Below are positions 1 to 9,561 of a DNA stretch of 64,000 nucleotides, piece after piece (positions within the stretch are counted from its first letter, which is position 1; each line of letters starts with the position of its first letter). A model generated the notes under the pieces. That model had not been told where the DNA came from and did no database searches. It saw only the letters and a program-made list of their open reading frames with translations. Source of the DNA: Diaphorobacter ruginosibacter (GTDB lineage Bacteria; Pseudomonadota; Gammaproteobacteria; Burkholderiales; Burkholderiaceae_C); the NCBI RefSeq assembly GCF_014395975.1, contig NZ_CP060714.1, forward strand, positions 1,922,001-1,986,000. The letters run 5' to 3'. Both the position numbers and the translations under genes were made by a program.

Positions 1-1316
1 AATTGCGCCTGCCCGAGGGACTCGAGGCAGATCTTGAGTCTCTGGGCGGATCGCAGCGCAGCATGAATCTGGCGCAGTTCAGCAAATGGGCCAACGAAGT
101 GCTGGAAGCCGGCCGGTTCCGACCCGATTCGTCGCCCGACGCCCCTGTCATCGTGCTGCCCATGCCGCAGTTGCTGGCCAGACCCTTCGCCGCGCTGGTC
201 TTGCCCGGCTGCGATGAAAAGCGCATGCTGGCCGCGCCCGAGCCTCCCGGGCCGTGGACCCGTGCACAGCGCGAAGCGCTGGGCCTGCCGACGCGCGAGG
301 AGTTCGAGCAGGCGCAGCGCGGCGCATGGCGCCAGGCGGTGCGTGTGCCCCGCGTCGATATTCTCTGGCGCACCAGCGATGAGGGCGGCGAGCCGTTGCT
401 GGCCAGCCCCCTGGTGCTTGCCCTGGCACTCGACATGGGCGGGGCGCAGGGGGGCCACGATGTCCGCGTGCCCCGTGATGTGGCCCTGAATCCCACGGAG
501 CGGCCCATGCCCGAGGCCACGCAGTTCCCGGTGTTGAAACTCTCTTCGTCGGCCTATTCCGACCTGCGGCATTGTCCCTATCGCTTCTACGCACTGCGCC
601 AGTTGCGGCTGCAGGAATCCGAGGAGCTTGACGCCGAAGTGGACAAGCGCGACTTCGGCACCTGGCTGCATGCGACGCTGCAGTTCTTCCATATTGCGCT
701 GGCAGAAAATCCGACGGACGACCTTGCTCGGCGCATCGCATTGATGGACGAGAGCGCGGCCAGGGCCACGCGCGAGCAACACCTGGATGAAGGGGACTTC
801 CTTCCGTTTTTCGCGGGGTGGCCCGCGCTGCGCAACGGCTACCTGCACTGGCTCGCGAAGCACGAGGGTGAAGGGGCACGTTTCAGCATGGCGGAGCATG
901 AGGCGCAGCAACCGCTTGGCGACCTGACGCTGGTCGGCAAACTGGATCGGATCGACATCTCGCGTACCGATGCCCCGGGCCCTGCCGTGCGCATGGTGAT
1001 CGACTACAAGACCGAGAACGAGCAGAGTACGCGCAGGCGCATTCACGCGGGCTCCGAGGATCTGCAGCTCGCGTTCTATGCGGCCCTGCTTCAGGACGAC
1101 GTGCTGCGTGCGGCCTATGTGAATGTCGGTGAGCGCGGGGAGACCCGTTCCTTCGAGCAGGAGGATGTGGTGCAGTTGCGGGACGAGCTTCTGGAAGGCA
1201 TCCGGCACGACGTGCAGCGCATTGCAGAGGGTGCGCCGATGCAGGCACTGGGCGAGGGCGCTGTATGCGGATACTGCGCTGCGCGCGGCCTGTGCCGCAA
1301 GGATTTCTGGAGGTAG
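1..1316 (+). CDS. PD-(D/E)XK nuclease family protein, AddB-like (5' partial)
   Basis: This is the C-terminal part of an AddB/RecB-family nuclease; the frame is open to the left edge, so the N-terminus lies outside the window. A nuclease core motif VIDYKTE lies about 100 residues before the end. One cysteine in DLRHCPYRFY and three in the terminal CGYCAARGLC cluster match the four-cysteine iron-sulphur staple of AddB-type nucleases. It is followed after 195 bases by an AddA-like helicase gene on the same strand, which supports a two-subunit double-strand-break resection enzyme. Family membership is established knowledge; the exact subunit name is inference. Confidence 0.88.
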   Translation, partial: LRLPEGLEADLESLGGSQRSMNLAQFSKWANEVLEAGRFRPDSSPDAPVIVLPMPQLLARPFAALVLPGCDEKRMLAAPEPPGPWTRAQREALGLPTREEFEQAQRGAWRQAVRVPRVDILWRTSDEGGEPLLASPLVLALALDMGGAQGGHDVRVPRDVALNPTERPMPEATQFPVLKLSSSAYSDLRHCPYRFYALRQLRLQESEELDAEVDKRDFGTWLHATLQFFHIALAENPTDDLARRIALMDESAARATREQHLDEGDFLPFFAGWPALRNGYLHWLAKHEGEGARFSMAEHEAQQPLGDLTLVGKLDRIDISRTDAPGPAVRMVIDYKTENEQSTRRRIHAGSEDLQLAFYAALLQDDVLRAAYVNVGERGETRSFEQEDVVQLRDELLEGIRHDVQRIAEGAPMQALGEGAVCGYCAARGLCRKDFWR

Positions 1317-1511
1317 AGGTGCATCCCCCTGAGTCGCTTGGCGCCTTCCCCCTTCTCTCGAACTGCTGCGCAGGCCGGGAAGGGGGATGCAGCCCTCGCT
1401 GCGGGGCGGCCCTTGCTCGGCTGCCCATGAATAGGGCGTGCCAGTTTTTTAAGGCGCGCTCATTGCCGGCAATAAGCAGCGGCCCCCAAAACCACAACCC
1501 CGACTGACGAG

Positions 1512-4500
1512 ATGTCCACATCACCCACAGCCCCAGGCGCGGCATACGAACACAACGGCCAGGGCGTTACCCGCGAAGCGTTCTATGCGATCGCCTGCGA
1601 CCCGCGGCGCAGCGTCGCGGTAGAGGCCTGCGCCGGAGCGGGCAAGACCTGGATGCTGGTCTCGCGCATCCTGCGCGCGCTGCTGGAGGGAGCCGAGCCC
1701 CATGAGGTCCTGGCCATCACATTCACCAAGAAGGCGGCCGGGGAAATGCGCCAGCGTCTTCAGGAATGGCTCGAGGACTTTTCCGGCAAGCCGGAGCATG
1801 AGCTGGAGAAGGAGCTGCTTGCGCGCGGCGTGGACGCGCTGCGCGTGAAGGAGCAGTCGGGTGCCTTGCGCGGGCTCTACCGCAGGCTGCTCGACAGTGG
1901 CCGGCCGGTGCAGATCCGCACGTTCCACAGCTGGTTCGCGGCACTGCTGGGAACGGCGCCGCTGCAGGTGCTGCAATCGCTGGGCATGCCCGCACACTTC
2001 GAGCTGCTGGAAGACGACGCCGAGGCCGTGCGTGAAGTATGGCGGCCGTTTCTTGCCGCGCTTGCCGGTGATGCCGGCCTGCGGGCCGACTACGAGGCGT
2101 CCGTCGCCCTGCATGGCCGCTGGCAGACGCACCGGGCACTGGAGGCCGCGCTGGACAAGCGGGTCGAATTCACGCTGGCGGACGATGCCGGAGTGATCGA
2201 TGCCTCCGTGCCCTCGTTTGCCGAGGCGTATCCGGCATTGGCGGGCTTCGACGAACCGGCCGATGCGCTGGCCGGCGATGCCGCGATGGACCGCTGGCAT
2301 GCGCGCTCCAAGGTGCTGGGCAGCGAGACGGCGAAGACGCCGCTCAAGGCGGCCGAGGCGGTTGTCGATGCCTTTCTTCACCCCGATCCGGCCACGCGCC
2401 TTGCGATGCTGCGCTCCGCCTTCTTCGTGGCCAAGGAAGATCGGCTGACCACCCATCTGCGCAAGTTTCCGGTGGCGCAGGAGGCGGAAGCGGAGCTGCT
2501 CGTGCTGTGCGCCGCGCAGCGCCAGCATGAGGCCTGGCTGCATCAGCAGCGCATTGCACGGCTTGCCCGCGTGCTCATCGCACAGTTTGGTGCGCTCAAG
2601 CGCGAACGCGGCTGGATCGACATGAATGACGTGGAGCGCACGGCACTGATCCTGCTGTCCGATCCCGTGCTCAGCGGCTGGGTGCAGGAGCGGCTCGATG
2701 CCCGGGTGCGTCACCTGCTGGTCGATGAGTTCCAGGATACGAACCCGTTGCAATGGCAGGCCCTGCATGCCTGGCTCTCGGGCTATGCGGGATCGGGAGG
2801 CGGTTCGGGGGCGCCGAGCGTGTTCATCGTGGGCGATCCCAAGCAGAGCATCTACCGCTTTCGCCGCGCGGAGCCCCAGGTCTTCATCGCTGCACAGCAC
2901 TTTGTGCGTGAAGGCCTCGGGGGCGACGTGCTGGCCTGCGACCACACCCGGCGCAATGCTACCGGGGTAATCGATGCGGTGAACCGCGTCATGCAGGGCG
3001 CCCAGGCCGACGGCGAGTACTCCGGCTTTCGTGACCACACCACCGAATCGGGCAGTGCAGGCCAGCTGTGGCGCCTGCCGTTGATATCGGCAAGAGATGA
3101 CGCGAGCGATGCGCCGGAAGCAGGTGGCGACGTGGGAGATGCGGACACGGAACCCGCCGCCGCATGGCGCGACACCCTGACCACCCAGCGCCACGAGGCC
3201 GAGGAGACGTTGCGCATGCGCGAGTGTGTGCAGGCCGCGCAGTGGGTGGCTGCGCAGATCGCGCAGGGTACGCCCGCGCGCGAGATCATGGTGCTGGCCC
3301 GCAAGCGGGCGCGCCTTGCAGAGATGGAGGAGGCGCTGCGCGAGTTGCACATCCCCTGCGTGCAGCCCGAGAAGACCGAGCTGTGCGAGGCGCCCGAGGT
3401 GCAGGACGTCGTGGCCCTGCTCGACGCACTGGTGTCCACGGCGCACGACCTGTCGATGGCTCGTGCGCTCAAGTCGCCCCTGTTCGACCTGGGCGACGCC
3501 GCGCTCGCCGAGATTGCGCTGCTGCGCAGGCAGCCCGAGTGGGACGGGCGCACCTGGTTCGACGTGGTCACCGATGCGGGCGAGGCGCTCTCCGATTCCC
3601 TGCAGCGCGCGGGCGAGCGAATGAAGCTGTACAAGGGCTGGGTTGATGCCCTTCCGCCGCATGATGCGCTGAACGCCATCTACAAGCACGCGGATGTCTA
3701 TGCAAGGTACGCCGCGGCGGCCGTGGTGACCCAGCGTGATGCAGTGCTGGCCAACCTGCGCGCGTTGCTGGCGGCTGCGCTGCAGCTCGATGGAGGGCGC
3801 TACCTCACTCCCTATGCCTTCGTGCGGGCCATGAAGAGGCCGGGCATGCGTGCGCCGGGTCGTGCCGACCAGCAGGCCGTGCGGCTGCTCACCATTCATG
3901 GCGCCAAGGGCCTCGAGGCGCATGCGGTGCTGCTGCTCGACACCTGCGCAGGGGCGCAGAAAGCGGAAACAATGGGGGCACTGGTCGATTGGCCGGGTGA
4001 GCAGGAATACCCGAAGCATTTCGTGTTCCTGGCGAGCGAGTCGAATCCACCACCGAGTGCGCTCGATCTGCTCGAATCGGAAAAGCGCGAGCGCAAGCGG
4101 GAGGAGCTCAATACGCTGTACGTGGCGATGACGCGCGCGAAGGAATGCCTGGTGGTGTCCGCCACGCAACCGGGCAAGGCTTCGCAGTCGGCCACATGGT
4201 GGACACGGCTCGAGGATTGTGTGATCGACGCGCCGGCCCTGGAGGGCGAGATGACCCACGGTGCCGAGGCGGCCCAGGTGCACGCGCGCATCCTGGAACT
4301 GCCCGTCTATGCGGGTGCGGCTGTGGCGGAAACCGCTCCCGCGGCCGTGCAGGCCATCGGCCGCAATGCCTTCGTGCTGCCAGAGGCCACGCCGTCCACT
4401 CCCGCATCGCGCCAGGGCGAGGCCATGCACCAATTGCTTGAGCACGCCGGCGTCGTGGGGCCGTCGCTCGCGCAACTATGCGAGACAGGCTGGAGCGAGG

Positions 4501-5021
4501 CCCGCATCGCGCGCCTGGCGAGGGAATTCGAGTTGCAGCCCGAGTCGGCGCGGGCCGCGGCCACCATCGCGCAGCGCATTCTGCGCGGGCAGGGGGCGTG
4601 GGCCTGGGATCGGACGGTGATCGACCGGGCCATCAACGAGGCCCCGCTGGTCTATCGCGGGCAGAGCCTGCGCATCGACCGGTTGGTGCGCACCCGCTCC
4701 ACGCAGGACTCGGAGGGGCAGTGGTGGGTGCTTGACTACAAGACGGCGGCCGAGCCCCAGAACCAGCCTGCCCTGATCGAGCAACTGCGCCGGTATCTCG
4801 AGGCCGTGACCCTGGAGCTTGGAGCCGAGGGGGAGGTCCATGCCGCGTTTCTCACCGGGGATGGCCGCATGCTGGAGATCGATTCCGCCGGCCAGATCAC
4901 CCCGTCCGCGCGGGAGGCCGCCGATAAGGTGGACAATACGCCCCTTGTCAAAAAGCGCGCAGCCAAGCCGGCGGCCCGCGCGCCGGCTGAAGAGCCGCCG
5001 CAGCAAGGGTCGTTGTTCTGA
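1512..5021 (+). CDS. UvrD/REP-type helicase-nuclease, AddA-like
   Basis: This 1169-residue superfamily 1 helicase probably acts with the upstream AddB-like protein in recombinational repair of double-strand breaks. Visible motifs in order: Walker A ACAGAGKT (about residue 40), TFTKKAAGEMRQR (about 75), Walker B LVDEFQDTNPLQW (about 400), GDPKQSIYRFRRAEP (about 440), and LLTIHGAKGLE (about 795). A C-terminal PD-(D/E)XK nuclease motif, VLDYKT, lies near residue 1075. The presence of both helicase and nuclease domains is the AddA arrangement rather than that of a plain UvrD. ATG start at 1512. Confidence 0.92.
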   Translation: MSTSPTAPGAAYEHNGQGVTREAFYAIACDPRRSVAVEACAGAGKTWMLVSRILRALLEGAEPHEVLAITFTKKAAGEMRQRLQEWLEDFSGKPEHELEKELLARGVDALRVKEQSGALRGLYRRLLDSGRPVQIRTFHSWFAALLGTAPLQVLQSLGMPAHFELLEDDAEAVREVWRPFLAALAGDAGLRADYEASVALHGRWQTHRALEAALDKRVEFTLADDAGVIDASVPSFAEAYPALAGFDEPADALAGDAAMDRWHARSKVLGSETAKTPLKAAEAVVDAFLHPDPATRLAMLRSAFFVAKEDRLTTHLRKFPVAQEAEAELLVLCAAQRQHEAWLHQQRIARLARVLIAQFGALKRERGWIDMNDVERTALILLSDPVLSGWVQERLDARVRHLLVDEFQDTNPLQWQALHAWLSGYAGSGGGSGAPSVFIVGDPKQSIYRFRRAEPQVFIAAQHFVREGLGGDVLACDHTRRNATGVIDAVNRVMQGAQADGEYSGFRDHTTESGSAGQLWRLPLISARDDASDAPEAGGDVGDADTEPAAAWRDTLTTQRHEAEETLRMRECVQAAQWVAAQIAQGTPAREIMVLARKRARLAEMEEALRELHIPCVQPEKTELCEAPEVQDVVALLDALVSTAHDLSMARALKSPLFDLGDAALAEIALLRRQPEWDGRTWFDVVTDAGEALSDSLQRAGERMKLYKGWVDALPPHDALNAIYKHADVYARYAAAAVVTQRDAVLANLRALLAAALQLDGGRYLTPYAFVRAMKRPGMRAPGRADQQAVRLLTIHGAKGLEAHAVLLLDTCAGAQKAETMGALVDWPGEQEYPKHFVFLASESNPPPSALDLLESEKRERKREELNTLYVAMTRAKECLVVSATQPGKASQSATWWTRLEDCVIDAPALEGEMTHGAEAAQVHARILELPVYAGAAVAETAPAAVQAIGRNAFVLPEATPSTPASRQGEAMHQLLEHAGVVGPSLAQLCETGWSEARIARLAREFELQPESARAAATIAQRILRGQGAWAWDRTVIDRAINEAPLVYRGQSLRIDRLVRTRSTQDSEGQWWVLDYKTAAEPQNQPALIEQLRRYLEAVTLELGAEGEVHAAFLTGDGRMLEIDSAGQITPSAREAADKVDNTPLVKKRAAKPAARAPAEEPPQQGSLF

Positions 5022-5153
5022 GCCGTTCCTGACGGGGCGGCGCAGAGGTGCAGAGGCCGGCCCGAGACACGACGCGATATGCAGCACTGAGATGCATGGG
5101 CGCATACGGGCCCATACCGTGCGGATGCCGCCGAGTTTTTCCAGTCTTTTCCC

Positions 5154-6527
5154 ATGCCAGAAATTTCCAGTTCCCTTTCTCCCTTGTCATGCGACGTCGC
5201 CATCATCGGCGGAGGCCCGGCAGGCCTGATGGCCGCCGAGGCCGCTGCCGAGCAGGGCCTTGTTGTGAGGGTCTTCGACGGCAAGCCGTCCGTGGGACGC
5301 AAGTTCCTGCTGGCGGGGAAGGGCGGGCTGAACCTGACGCATTCCGAGGCGTTCGATCACTTCGTGCAGCGCTACGGCGATGCCGGCGGCACCGTGGAGA
5401 CATGGCTGGGCCGATTCGGCGCGCAGGACCTGCAGGAGTGGGCGCAGGCCCTGGGTATCGAAACCTTTGTCGGCACGTCGGGGCGTGTCTTCCCGAAGGA
5501 CATGAAGGCCGCTCCACTGTTGCGCGCATGGCTGCAGCGCTTGCGCCAACAGGGTGTGGCGTTCCACATGCGCCATCGCTGGGAGGGGTGGCGCGAGGCG
5601 GAACTCGTGGCCTCTGCCTCCGATGCGCAAGGCGCCCATGCCATGCTGTTCAGCACGCCCGAAGGTGCGGTGGAGGTAGAGGCTCGCGCCGTGGTTCTGG
5701 CACTTGGCGGCGGCAGCTGGGCGCGCCTGGGGTCCGATGGCGCCTGGGTCCCGATGCTTGTCGACGCCGGCGTGCCCGTGGCACCGCTGCGCGCCGCGAA
5801 CTGCGGGTTCGATACCCTGCGTGCGCACGCCCCGCTGGGCGAAACCCGTCGCGAGTTCCTGCGCGGACTGATCGGGCAGGCGGAAGGGGAACAGGGCGTA
5901 GGCTGGAGCCCTCATTTCAAGGAGCGCTTCGCGGGCCAGCCCTTCAAGTCCGTTGCCATCGAGTTCACGGACAGCCGGGGGCGGCATTTTCAGCGACGAG
6001 GTGAGTTCGTTGCCACCGAGACCGGTGTCGAGGGCAGCCTGATCTACGCGGTCTCTGCCCTGCTGCGCGACGAGATCGAGGCGAACGGCACCGCCACATT
6101 CACCATCGACCTGTTGCCCGCGCTCTCGCACGAGCGGGTACTCCAGGAACTGCGCCATCCGCGTGGCTCACGCAGCCTGAGCAATCACCTCAAGAGCCGC
6201 CTGCACCTGGATGGCATCAAGGCCGCCTTGCTGTATGAGCAACTGGGCAAGGATGAGATGAACGATCCTGTGGTTCTGGCCCGCGCCATCAAGGCCGCGC
6301 CGATCACCGTGGTTGCCGCGCGGCCGATGGACGAGGCCATCAGCACGGCGGGCGGGGTGAGGCTGGATGCGCTCGACGAGCACTGCATGCTGCGCGCGAT
6401 GCCGGGCGTGTTCTGCGCCGGCGAGATGCTGGACTGGGAGGCGCCGACGGGCGGTTACCTGCTGACCGCCTGTTTTGCCACGGGACATCTGGCAGGAAAG
6501 GGCGCACGCCAGCGTCTGCTGGCCTGA
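5154..6527 (+). CDS. NAD(P)/FAD-dependent oxidoreductase (HI0933/TIGR03862-like flavoprotein)
   Basis: This 457-residue flavoprotein begins its fold with a dinucleotide-binding IIGGGPAGLMAAEAA motif at residues 19-33. The motif GKPSVGRKFLLAGKGGLNLTHSE follows, typical of the HI0933-like family. A C-terminal FAD-contacting stretch reads GVFCAGEMLDWEAPTGGYLLTACF. The physiological substrate of this family is not established. It sits alone after the AddAB-like pair and converges with the allA-like gene, leaving only 5 bases between the two stop codons. Confidence 0.87.
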   Translation: MPEISSSLSPLSCDVAIIGGGPAGLMAAEAAAEQGLVVRVFDGKPSVGRKFLLAGKGGLNLTHSEAFDHFVQRYGDAGGTVETWLGRFGAQDLQEWAQALGIETFVGTSGRVFPKDMKAAPLLRAWLQRLRQQGVAFHMRHRWEGWREAELVASASDAQGAHAMLFSTPEGAVEVEARAVVLALGGGSWARLGSDGAWVPMLVDAGVPVAPLRAANCGFDTLRAHAPLGETRREFLRGLIGQAEGEQGVGWSPHFKERFAGQPFKSVAIEFTDSRGRHFQRRGEFVATETGVEGSLIYAVSALLRDEIEANGTATFTIDLLPALSHERVLQELRHPRGSRSLSNHLKSRLHLDGIKAALLYEQLGKDEMNDPVVLARAIKAAPITVVAARPMDEAISTAGGVRLDALDEHCMLRAMPGVFCAGEMLDWEAPTGGYLLTACFATGHLAGKGARQRLLA

Positions 6528-6532
6528 AGCCG

Positions 6533-7135
6533 TCAAGCAGCGGTCGTGACTGCGGCCTTGAGGGGCTGAGTCTTTGCTTCGCTCGCTGCGACGTCGAGAA
6601 CCACCGTCAGTCCTTCGCTGAAGGGCAGCACGTCGCAGTTGTGTCCGGGGCCTCCCCGGTCGACCACCAGAAACCGGGCGGCTTCGCGAGGGGCAATCAA
6701 TGAGTGGTGCCAGACGCCTGCGTGATAGTTCACGCCCTGGGTGCCGCTGGCAATGAACGCACGCACATCCTTGGGGTCGATGGCCTCGCCCCTGGGCGCC
6801 ACCACGACGAGGAATGCGCGGTTGTCCAGTGGAATGAATGCCTGGCTTCCCAGCGGGTGCCGCTCCATGCTGAGAAGGCGCATGGGCAGCGTGTACGGCA
6901 GCGCGTGGAAAAGATTGATCAACGCTTCGCCTTCGGCATTGCCGACATCGACGCGCGCCAGCGCGTGGTAGCGCTCCGTCATTCCATCATTGATCTGAAT
7001 GGGGGTGTGGCCCGTGCTGTCGATCACGTCGCCAAATTCGGCAAAGGCTTCGGGCGTGAGCGGCTGCGCAAGCAGTTCGAGCCGGTGGGCTGCGCCGTCG
7101 AGCGTCATCGGGGTTGTGTCGATAGGTGGTGGCAT
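6533..7135 (-). CDS. allA: Ureidoglycolate lyase family protein (AllA-like)
   Basis: This 200-residue protein is of the ureidoglycolate lyase (AllA) family, which splits ureidoglycolate to glyoxylate and urea in purine-ring catabolism. Typical stretches are LTPEAFAEFGDVID near the start, FIPLDNRAFLVVVAP in the middle, and GTQGVNYHAGVWHHSL carrying probable cupin metal or substrate histidines. ATG 7135 is chosen because the upstream in-frame ATG at 7162 falls inside an operator palindrome near the predicted transcription start; ATG 7108 is another possibility. It is divergent from an MFS transporter and probably controlled by the GntR/FCD protein encoded at 8792. No other allantoin genes are present, so the true substrate could be a related compound. 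Confidence 0.85.
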   Translation of the reverse strand: MPPPIDTTPMTLDGAAHRLELLAQPLTPEAFAEFGDVIDSTGHTPIQINDGMTERYHALARVDVGNAEGEALINLFHALPYTLPMRLLSMERHPLGSQAFIPLDNRAFLVVVAPRGEAIDPKDVRAFIASGTQGVNYHAGVWHHSLIAPREAARFLVVDRGGPGHNCDVLPFSEGLTVVLDVAASEAKTQPLKAAVTTAA

Positions 7136-7153
7136 GGTGGTACGGTAAATCTG

Positions 7154-7194
7154 ACTGTTCATACCAGTTTGATTTTTTGCCGACAACTTGTCAA
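7154..7194 (-). promoter_or_regulatory. allA promoter with overlapping GntR/FadR-type operator
   Basis: On the minus strand a consensus -35 TTGACA (7194-7189) is followed by 17 bases and a weak -10 CAAACT (7171-7166). The near-palindrome at 7154-7168 (plus strand ACTGTTCATACCAGT) covers the -10 and the predicted start point. It differs by one base from the perfect palindrome at 7276-7290. TGGT-N3-ACCA is the recognised core for FadR-like GntR regulators. Assignment to the local regulator is inference. Confidence 0.6.
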
Positions 7195-7275
7195 GCCCAG
7201 GTTTTTTTGATCTTCTAGGGAAACTACGGTGGCTATGGCGTTGTTGATGAATTACCTTACGCAGCAATAAGTATT

Positions 7276-7290
7276 ACTGGTCATACCAGT
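7276..7290. promoter_or_regulatory. GntR/FCD operator palindrome before the MFS gene
   Basis: The sequence ACTGGTCATACCAGT is a perfect inverted repeat (ACTGGT, 3-base spacer, ACCAGT) lying 29 bases before the MFS start codon. A possible promoter, TTGATG (7244-7249) and TAAGTA (7268-7273), would place it at the transcription start. Together with the near-identical site at 7154-7168, it suggests that one regulator controls both divergent genes. Confidence 0.65.
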
Positions 7291-7318
7291 TGAAACCAGC
7301 CACTGCAAGGAGTTCAGG

Positions 7319-8653
7319 ATGTCATCCATTTCCGCATCTGCCGCCGGCTCGCGAGCCATGGGCGCGCTCGCCGACGAGTCGGCCACCGAGGGGGCGCTCT
7401 ATAGAAAGGTCGCATGGCGATTGCTTCCCTTCATCATGGCGTGCTATGTCGCGGCGTATCTCGACCGCGTGAACGTCGGATTTGCCAAGCTCCACATGCT
7501 GGCGGACCTGCAGTTCAGCGAAGCCATGTATGGCCTCGGGGCGGGACTGTTCTTCATCGGCTATTTCTTCTTCGAGGTGCCGAGCAACATGCTGATGCAT
7601 CGCATCGGCGCCAAGGCCACCATCGCGCGCATCATGATTCTGTGGAGCCTGATCTCCGCGGCGATGATGTTCGTGAAGACCCCTACCCAGTTCTATGTGC
7701 TGCGATTCCTGCTGGGGGCCGCGGAGGCGGGTTTCTATCCCGGCATGATCCTCTATCTGACCTACTGGTTCCCGTCGTATCGCCGTGCGCGCATGGTGGC
7801 GCTGTTCATGTGCGCGATTCCGGTGTCGGGCATCCTGGGCGGCCCGCTCTCGGGAGGCATCATGGACCTGATGCAGGGCGTTGCGGGGCTGCGCGGCTGG
7901 CAATGGCTGTTCCTGATCGAGGCGATTCCTTCGCTGCTGCTTGGCCTGGCAGTGATTGCCTATCTTGACAACAACATCCGTTCGGCCAAGTGGCTGACCG
8001 AATCGGAGAAGCAGATCCTCGAGCGCAACATCGCCCGTGAGAACGCGACCAAGGAGCAGAGCCACATGACACTGCGCCAACTGGTCGGTGACCTGCGCAT
8101 CGTGAAGATGGCCATGATCTGCTTTTGCACGGTGATGGGGCAGTACGGCCTGACCTTCTGGCTGCCGACGCTGGTGCAGCAGTCCGGTGTGCAGGGCGCC
8201 TTCCGAATCGGCCTGCTGACCGCCGTGCCGTTTTCCGTGGCCGTGATCTCCATGCTGCTGGTCAGCCGCAGTTCGGATCGCATGCGTGAGCGCCGCTGGC
8301 ATCTGATCATTCCATTCTGCGTGGGTGCGGCGGGTCTCAGCCTGTCGGCGGTGTTCAGTGGCAATGTCTATCTGTCGCTGGCGGCCCTCGCCTTGGCCGC
8401 AGGTGGAAGCCTGGCAACTTCGCCGCTGTTCTGGAGCCTGCCGACGGCCATCCTGTCGAGCGCGGGCGCAGCGGCGGGCATTGCGATGATCAATTCGTTT
8501 GCCAACCTTGCCGGGTTCCTCAGCCCCTACATGATCGGCCTGATCAAGGATGCTACCCAAAGCACCAACATTGCCATGTTCGTGCTGGCCGGCGTGCTGC
8601 TGTTCGGTGCCTTCCTCACCTATACGGTTCCGGCGAAGCTGGTCAACAAATAG
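7319..8653 (+). CDS. MFS transporter, anion:cation symporter (ACS) type
   Basis: This 444-residue inner-membrane carrier has about 12 hydrophobic segments. Its signature is close to the tartrate/phthalate/4-hydroxyphenylacetate ACS group: LLPFIMACYVAAYLDRVNVGFAK in the first helix, then FFEVPSNMLMHRIGAK and EAGFYPGMILYLTYWFP. The ATG at 7319 is preceded by a good AAGGAG ribosome site at 7307-7312. The divergent AllA-like enzyme and the downstream GntR regulator suggest import of a ureide or small organic acid handled by that enzyme. The substrate is inference. Confidence 0.9.
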   Translation: MSSISASAAGSRAMGALADESATEGALYRKVAWRLLPFIMACYVAAYLDRVNVGFAKLHMLADLQFSEAMYGLGAGLFFIGYFFFEVPSNMLMHRIGAKATIARIMILWSLISAAMMFVKTPTQFYVLRFLLGAAEAGFYPGMILYLTYWFPSYRRARMVALFMCAIPVSGILGGPLSGGIMDLMQGVAGLRGWQWLFLIEAIPSLLLGLAVIAYLDNNIRSAKWLTESEKQILERNIARENATKEQSHMTLRQLVGDLRIVKMAMICFCTVMGQYGLTFWLPTLVQQSGVQGAFRIGLLTAVPFSVAVISMLLVSRSSDRMRERRWHLIIPFCVGAAGLSLSAVFSGNVYLSLAALALAAGGSLATSPLFWSLPTAILSSAGAAAGIAMINSFANLAGFLSPYMIGLIKDATQSTNIAMFVLAGVLLFGAFLTYTVPAKLVNK

Positions 8654-8791
8654 TGGGGGATTGGAGTGGAGTCGGCCCGGGCGTGGCTAAGATGGTGGGA
8701 TCGGCGCTCATTGTGATGTCGATCACGGCGATCCCTGCACGGTTCGCGCCGTACTCTTCCTGACCCTCGTCGACCTGCTTCTTTTTTGCTC

Positions 8792-9517
8792 ATGGAATCC
8801 GTCACCGGCAATCATCATCCCGCTTCCACCGGCAGTGCGCAGGCCGTGGCCGGCAACACCGCCAGGGTGATTCGCGAGTGGATCGAGTCGGGTGTCTACC
8901 CGGTGGGTTCGCTGCTGCCGTCGCAGCGCGAGTTGTCCGACCGACTGGGCGTGAGCCGTACCTCGCTGCGTGAGGCGTTGTCCACACTGCAGGGGCTGGG
9001 GCTCGTGATGTCCCGCCCCGGCAAGGGGGTCTACGTCACGCAGGCACCCGAGGTGCAGGGTGCGGAAGTCTGGCGTTTTGCTGATTCGCATGCGCTGACG
9101 GATGTCTATCAGTTGCGCTACGTGCTGGAAGGATTTGCCGCCCGCCTCGCTTCACTGGTCATCGAGCCCGAGGACCTGCGGCTTCTGCGCACCAATTGGC
9201 AGGCGATGACCCAGCACATCGAGAACGGGGACTTCGCCCACGCGAGCCAGCTGGATTTCGAGTTCCATCTGCAGATCGCAATGATCTCGGGTAACAAGGC
9301 GATGGCGGAGATCCTGCGCAACAGCGGCGACGTCATGCAGGAAAGCCAACGCCTTCCCTACTACAAGCGTGGAGCCCGGCATGCCACCTGCGAGGAGCAC
9401 GCAGCCATCATCGACGGGCTGGAGTCAGGCCGTGCGGACGCGGCGCAGCAAGCCATGACAACCCACATCATCCAGGCGGCTCAGCGTGCCGGGGTGCATT
9501 TCCCGACGGGGCGCTGA
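8792..9517 (+). CDS. GntR family transcriptional regulator, FCD (FadR) subfamily
   Basis: This 241-residue regulator has an N-terminal winged helix-turn-helix (LLPSQRELSDRLGVSRTSLREALSTLQGLGLV, about residues 40-72). A C-terminal all-helical FCD ligand domain carries conserved polar positions (EFHLQIAMISGNK; later ATCEEHAAIIDGLESG). FCD domains typically bind small carboxylates, often through a metal. ATG 8792 is preferred to the TTG two codons upstream. The gene follows the MFS transporter on the same strand, and two TGGT-N3-ACCA palindromes lie in the transporter/allA gap, so it is probably their ligand-responsive repressor. Confidence 0.9.
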   Translation: MESVTGNHHPASTGSAQAVAGNTARVIREWIESGVYPVGSLLPSQRELSDRLGVSRTSLREALSTLQGLGLVMSRPGKGVYVTQAPEVQGAEVWRFADSHALTDVYQLRYVLEGFAARLASLVIEPEDLRLLRTNWQAMTQHIENGDFAHASQLDFEFHLQIAMISGNKAMAEILRNSGDVMQESQRLPYYKRGARHATCEEHAAIIDGLESGRADAAQQAMTTHIIQAAQRAGVHFPTGR

Positions 9518-9561
9518 GAGGCCCCCGCAAGCCAGAGAGCGAAAGGCTCTGGGGTCGTTGT

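Noticed and set aside
1521..4475. Very long open frame (984 codons) on the minus strand
   Set aside because: It lies entirely antisense to the AddA-like helicase gene, whose motifs are clear; GC-rich codon bias creates such mirror frames.
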